Positions 14,325 to 16,905 of a stretch of 16,905 nt of DNA are shown here, piece by piece. This stretch comes from Actinomycetes bacterium. Lineage in GTDB: Bacteria; Actinomycetota; Acidimicrobiia; Acidimicrobiales; RAAP-2. The translations under genes and the position numbers were made by a program. The stretch lies in the NCBI GenBank assembly GCA_021802025.1, contig JAKABC010000018.1:1-16905 (forward strand). The letters are read 5' to 3'. Every line of letters starts with the position of its first letter. The first letter of the stretch is position 1. A model generated the notes under the pieces. The model had not been told where the DNA came from. It did no database searches and saw only the letters and a list, made by a program, of their open reading frames with translations.

Positions 14325-15443
14325 ATGATCATCGGAGTCGTGACCGAGATCAAGACCGACGAGGGGCGGGTCGCCCTGACCCCGGCCGGGGCGAGGGAGC
14401 TCACCAGCCTCGGTCACCGGGTGCTGGTCGAGCGGGGAGCCGGCCTCGGCTCGTCGATCCCCGACGAGCAGTACGCGGCCAACGGTGCCACGTTGGTCGA
14501 CCAGGCCGACGACGTCTGGGCCGAGAGCGAGATGGTGCTCAAGGTCAAAGAGCCCGTCGCCGCGGAGTACCACCGCCTGTCGGCGCACGAGGGTCAGGTG
14601 CTCTTCACCTACCTGCACCTCGCCGCCAGCCGTGAGTGCACCGACGCACTGGTTCAAGCCGGCAACGTGGCCATCGCCTACGAGACGGTGCGCCTGGCCG
14701 ACCACAGCCTGCCCCTGCTCGCCCCGATGAGCGAGGTCGCCGGTCGGATGGCCCCGATGATGGGGGCCCACCACCTCATGCGCCCCGGCGGCGGTCACGG
14801 GACCCTCGTCTCGGGGGTGCCGGGCGTGGCGCCGGCGAAGGTCGTCATCATCGGCGCGGGCGTGTCGGGGATGTCGGCCGCGACCATCGCCCTCGGACTG
14901 CACGCCGAGGTGACCGTCCTCGATAAGAACCTCGAGCGGCTGCGCCACGTCGACACCGTCTTCGACGGCCGGGTGGCGACGCTGGCCTCGTCGGTCCTCT
15001 CGATCGAAGAGTCGTGCCGCGAGGCCGACGTCGTGATCGGCGCGGTGCTCGTGGTGGGTGCGCGCGCCCCCAAGCTCGTCTCGAACGACCTGGTGGCCCA
15101 GATGAAGCCCGGGTCGGTGCTCGTGGACATCGCCGTGGACCAGGGGGGCTGCTTCGAGGCGACGCGCCCGACGACCCACTCCGACCCCGTCTTCGCGGTC
15201 CACGACTCGATCTTCTACTGCGTGGCCAACATGCCCGGAGCCGTCCCGGCCACCTCCACTCGCGCGCTCTCGAACGCGACGTTGCCCTACGTCGTCGAAC
15301 TGGCCCAGCGCGGCTGGCGCGGCGCCGTGGCGGCCGACGCGGCGCTCGCCGAGGGCGTGAACGTGGTCCACGGTCGGGTCACCTACGGACCGGTCGCGGA
15401 GTCCCTGGGGCTCGACTACACCCCGCTCGCCTCGGCCCTCTAG
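14325..15443 (+). CDS. ald: alanine dehydrogenase
   Basis: A 372-residue enzyme that reversibly converts L-alanine and NAD+ to pyruvate, ammonium and NADH; normally a cytosolic hexamer. Length and motifs match the family throughout: the start MIIGVVTEIKTDEGRVALTP with Arg15, Lys75 in KVKEP, the catalytic His98 in TYLHLA, the NAD fold GAGVSGMSA (about 178-186), Asp272 in VDIAVDQGG and Asn302 in ANMPGAVP. The ATG at 14325 has GAGGTGA six bases upstream (14312-14318). It follows the aldehyde dehydrogenase with a hairpin in between, likely in the same transcript. Beside a pyruvate-type aminotransferase it would recycle alanine to pyruvate and release the nitrogen as ammonium. Its stop is embedded in a CTAG shared with the convergent gene. 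Confidence 0.94.
   Translation: MIIGVVTEIKTDEGRVALTPAGARELTSLGHRVLVERGAGLGSSIPDEQYAANGATLVDQADDVWAESEMVLKVKEPVAAEYHRLSAHEGQVLFTYLHLAASRECTDALVQAGNVAIAYETVRLADHSLPLLAPMSEVAGRMAPMMGAHHLMRPGGGHGTLVSGVPGVAPAKVVIIGAGVSGMSAATIALGLHAEVTVLDKNLERLRHVDTVFDGRVATLASSVLSIEESCREADVVIGAVLVVGARAPKLVSNDLVAQMKPGSVLVDIAVDQGGCFEATRPTTHSDPVFAVHDSIFYCVANMPGAVPATSTRALSNATLPYVVELAQRGWRGAVAADAALAEGVNVVHGRVTYGPVAESLGLDYTPLASAL
15440..15443. other. CTAG shared by two convergent stop codons
   Basis: Alanine dehydrogenase ends in TAG at 15441-15443, and the minus-strand small protein ends in TAG read from 15442-15440. It is the same arrangement as at 9312-9315. Confidence 0.85.
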
Positions 15444-15652
15444 TCGTCGAGGTACGGGCAGTGGCGACAGCCACTGAGACAGCACTCGCCGCGGGCGAGG
15501 TGGGTGGCGGCGGTGAGGACGGTGAGCCCGGTCGAGGGGTCCCGGTAGGTCGACTCACCGGCACGCACGGCCGCGTCGTGCGCCGCCAGGATCGCGTCGT
15601 AGTCCGGGCGCGTGGGGTCGAGCCGCGACGGGTGGGGCACGGACCCCCTCAC
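15440..15652 (-). CDS. DUF5522-type small cysteine-rich protein
   Basis: A 70-residue protein of unknown function. It has the pattern I associate with DUF5522: a Pro-rich start, an HDAAVRAGESTYRDPSTGL core (25-43), then a VLTAATHL segment and a C-terminal cluster GECCLSGCRHCPY with Cys57, Cys58, Cys62 and Cys65. The four cysteines suggest a zinc or iron-sulphur site, which is inference. The GTG at 15652 overlaps the TGA of the upstream quinone oxidoreductase by four bases (GTGA), indicating translational coupling. It is short, but the ordered cysteine pattern and the exact junctions at both ends make it a convincing gene. Confidence 0.8.
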   Translation of the reverse strand: MRGSVPHPSRLDPTRPDYDAILAAHDAAVRAGESTYRDPSTGLTVLTAATHLARGECCLSGCRHCPYLDD

Positions 15653-16599
15653 GCCGGCCCCACTCTCAGCACGACCTTGCCGAACTTGCCGGGCCGGGCG
15701 AAGGCGTCGTAGGCGCGCTCTCCCTCGCGCGCGTCGACGACCTCGGCGATCGGGACGCGCAGCTCCCCGGCGCGCCAGCGTGGCCCGAGGTCGCGCTCGA
15801 CGCGGGCGACCACGTCGGCCTTCTCGACGCGCGTGCGGCTGCGCAGGGTCGAGCCGGTGAGGGTGAGTCGCGAGGCCATCACCGCGAGCAGGTCGAGCTC
15901 AACCCGGGCGCCCGAGCCCACCCCGACCACGACGACGCGCCCGCGTCGACGCACCCGGCCCAGCGCCGCGGGCAGCGTCGCCGCCCCCACGAGCTCGAGC
16001 ACGACGTCGACGGGCTCGGAGCCGGCGAGGTCGTCGACGCCCACCACCTCGTCGGCCCCGAGGGCGCGCAGCGCGTCGTCGTGGCGCCGGTTGCGGGTGA
16101 GCGCGACGACGTGCGCCCCGAGCGTCCGACCGATCTGCACGGCCGCACCGCCCACCCCGCCCGCGGCCCCGGTCACGAGAAGACGCTCGCCCGCACCGAG
16201 TCCGGCCTGGGTGACGAGGGCGTCGTGGGCGGTGCAGAAGGCCTCGGGGAAGCCCCCGGCCTCGATCAGCGAGACGCCCTCGGGCACCGCGAGGAGGTGC
16301 TCGAGCGGCACGACGCAGTGCGTGGCCTGGGCGCCCCCACCGGTGAGGGCCGCCACCGTGCGCCCCACCCACGACGCGTCGACCCCGTCGCCCACCGCGG
16401 CCACGCGACCCGCGAGCTCGAGGCCGGGCACGTCGGCGGGCACGCCCGGCGGGGCGGGGTAGAGGCCGCGGCGCTGGAGGAGGTCGGCGGCGTTCAGCCC
16501 GGCCGCGGCCACCTCGACGACGACGTCGCCCGGACCGGGGACGGGGTCGGGCCGCTCGCGCCAGACGAGGGCCCCGTCGTCGATGACGAGGGCGAACAC
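15649..16599 (-). CDS. quinone oxidoreductase, PIG3-like MDR superfamily
   Basis: A 316-residue medium-chain dehydrogenase/reductase of the zinc-free quinone oxidoreductase branch, which uses NADPH to reduce quinones or enones. It has the N-terminal GroES-like domain (GDVVVEVAAAGLNAADLLQRRGLYP), the segment FPEAFCTAHDAL typical of the PIG3/TP53I3 subfamily, and the cofactor fold LLVTGAAGGVGGAAVQIGRTLGA near 140-162. The C-terminal KFGKVVLRV is also normal. The GTG at 16599 follows a minus-strand TACGCT by six bases. A longer frame reaching 16854 runs through the divergent peroxidase gene and is rejected. It is coupled to the DUF5522-type gene downstream and diverges from the peroxidase gene, a setting consistent with oxidative or electrophile stress. 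Confidence 0.87.
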   Translation of the reverse strand: MFALVIDDGALVWRERPDPVPGPGDVVVEVAAAGLNAADLLQRRGLYPAPPGVPADVPGLELAGRVAAVGDGVDASWVGRTVAALTGGGAQATHCVVPLEHLLAVPEGVSLIEAGGFPEAFCTAHDALVTQAGLGAGERLLVTGAAGGVGGAAVQIGRTLGAHVVALTRNRRHDDALRALGADEVVGVDDLAGSEPVDVVLELVGAATLPAALGRVRRRGRVVVVGVGSGARVELDLLAVMASRLTLTGSTLRSRTRVEKADVVARVERDLGPRWRAGELRVPIAEVVDAREGERAYDAFARPGKFGKVVLRVGPA

Positions 16600-16605
16600 G
16601 CGACC

Positions 16606-16611
16606 AGCGTA
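16606..16611 (-). promoter_or_regulatory. leaderless-type -10 (TACGCT) for the quinone oxidoreductase
   Basis: TACGCT on the minus strand, six bases, then the GTG at 16599. Only 24 bp separate it from the opposing -10 at 16636, so the two promoters share upstream DNA. Confidence 0.6.
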
Positions 16612-16635
16612 CGGGTCGATCCTCTCGGGGGCCGC

Positions 16636-16641
16636 TAGGGT
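16636..16641 (+). promoter_or_regulatory. leaderless-type -10 (TAGGGT) for the peroxidase gene
   Basis: TAGGGT, six bases, then the ATG at 16648, with no ribosome-binding site. It is the same hexamer and spacing as at 7869-7874. Confidence 0.6.
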
Positions 16642-16647
16642 CCGACC

Positions 16648-16905
16648 ATGACCATCTACGACGCCCCCCTGCGCACCCTCTCGGGCGAGCCGACCTCGCT
16701 CGACCCCTACCGCGGCCGCCCCGTGCTCATCGTGAACGTGGCGTCCCAATGCGGCCTGACGCCCCAGTACGAGGGGCTGGAGCGGCTCCACGAGGGCTAC
16801 GCCGAGAGGGGCTTCAGCGTCCTGGGCTTCCCCTGCAACCAGTTCGGCGCCCAAGAGCCCGGCACGCCCGAGGAGATCCAGGCGTTCTGCTCGACCACCT
16901 ACGGC
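16648..16905 (+). CDS. glutathione peroxidase-family protein, 3' end outside window
   Basis: The first 86 residues of a thiol peroxidase of the glutathione peroxidase fold, usually about 160 residues. The peroxidatic cysteine motif is NVASQCGLTPQY with Cys35, where animal enzymes carry selenocysteine. GFPCNQFGAQEPGTPEEIQAF, the second family signature, follows with its own cysteine. Actinobacteria generally make mycothiol rather than glutathione, so the enzyme more likely takes electrons from thioredoxin; this is inference. The ATG at 16648 follows TAGGGT by six bases. It diverges from a quinone oxidoreductase. The gene runs off the window, so completeness cannot be judged. Confidence 0.9.
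   Translation, partial: MTIYDAPLRTLSGEPTSLDPYRGRPVLIVNVASQCGLTPQYEGLERLHEGYAERGFSVLGFPCNQFGAQEPGTPEEIQAFCSTTYG

Noticed and set aside
12761..14404. A 547-codon minus-strand frame opposite the aldehyde dehydrogenase
   Set aside because: The plus-strand product has a complete active site and a ribosome-binding site; the opposite frame is a His/Asp/Arg-rich shadow.
14244..15485. A 413-codon minus-strand frame opposite alanine dehydrogenase
   Set aside because: Shadow of a full-length, well-conserved enzyme; no independent motif or start signal.
16600..16854. N-terminal extension of the quinone oxidoreductase
   Set aside because: It would overlap the divergent peroxidase gene and has no family similarity. 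The GTG at 16599 starts at the usual MFALVI-type beginning and follows a -10 by six bases.
1..16905. CRISPR array, insertion sequence, prophage, toxin-antitoxin or tRNA/attachment site
   Set aside because: No regularly spaced direct repeats, transposase or integrase motifs, short paired toxin-like genes, or cloverleaf-like segments were seen by eye; base composition is uniform apart from small promoter islands.

Overview
This is a very GC-rich window (about 70 % G+C by eye), densely packed, with GTG starts as common as ATG. Several genes start six to eight bases after a TAnnnT hexamer with no ribosome-binding site, which is typical of leaderless actinobacterial transcripts. I infer an Actinomycetota chromosome, perhaps of the Acidimicrobiia, but no marker gene here fixes the class. 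I saw no rRNA, tRNA, CRISPR array, transposase or integrase. It reads as an ordinary metabolic chromosome region.

Left part (1-2.8 kb): a nucleobase salvage group. A yeast-type cytosine deaminase and a type I phosphoribosyltransferase diverge from one 23-bp gap. A convergent NCS1 purine/cytosine permease ends 3 bp from the phosphoribosyltransferase. Together they suggest uptake of cytosine, its deamination to uracil, and capture of a base with PRPP.

Middle (2.8-9.3 kb): a Tat-exported family 5 solute-binding protein without its permeases; an MFS transporter whose 3' end overlaps it by 50 bp tail to tail; a CadD-like membrane protein; a divergent threonine/serine dehydratase; a secreted or anchored protein of unknown function; and a membrane protein with a channel-like C-terminal end.

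Right part (9.3-15.4 kb): an amine catabolism locus. On the minus strand an Lrp/AsnC regulator, a class III aminotransferase and a PuuB-like FAD amine oxidoreductase form a tightly coupled operon. Divergent from it are a gamma-aminobutyraldehyde dehydrogenase-like enzyme and alanine dehydrogenase. A consistent reading is that the aminotransferase moves the amino group of a diamine to pyruvate, the aldehyde is oxidised to an amino acid such as GABA, and alanine dehydrogenase turns the alanine back into pyruvate and ammonium under Lrp-type control.

Right end (15.4-16.9 kb): a small cysteine-rich DUF5522-type protein is translationally coupled to a PIG3-like quinone oxidoreductase. A glutathione peroxidase-family gene diverges from the oxidoreductase and runs off the window.

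I found no clearly new multi-gene system. The best observations are architectural: shared CTAG stop codons at two convergent junctions, convergent ends with no room for a separate terminator, a recurring leaderless promoter spacing, one 10-bp tract that seems to serve two promoters, and the wiring of alanine dehydrogenase into amine catabolism.
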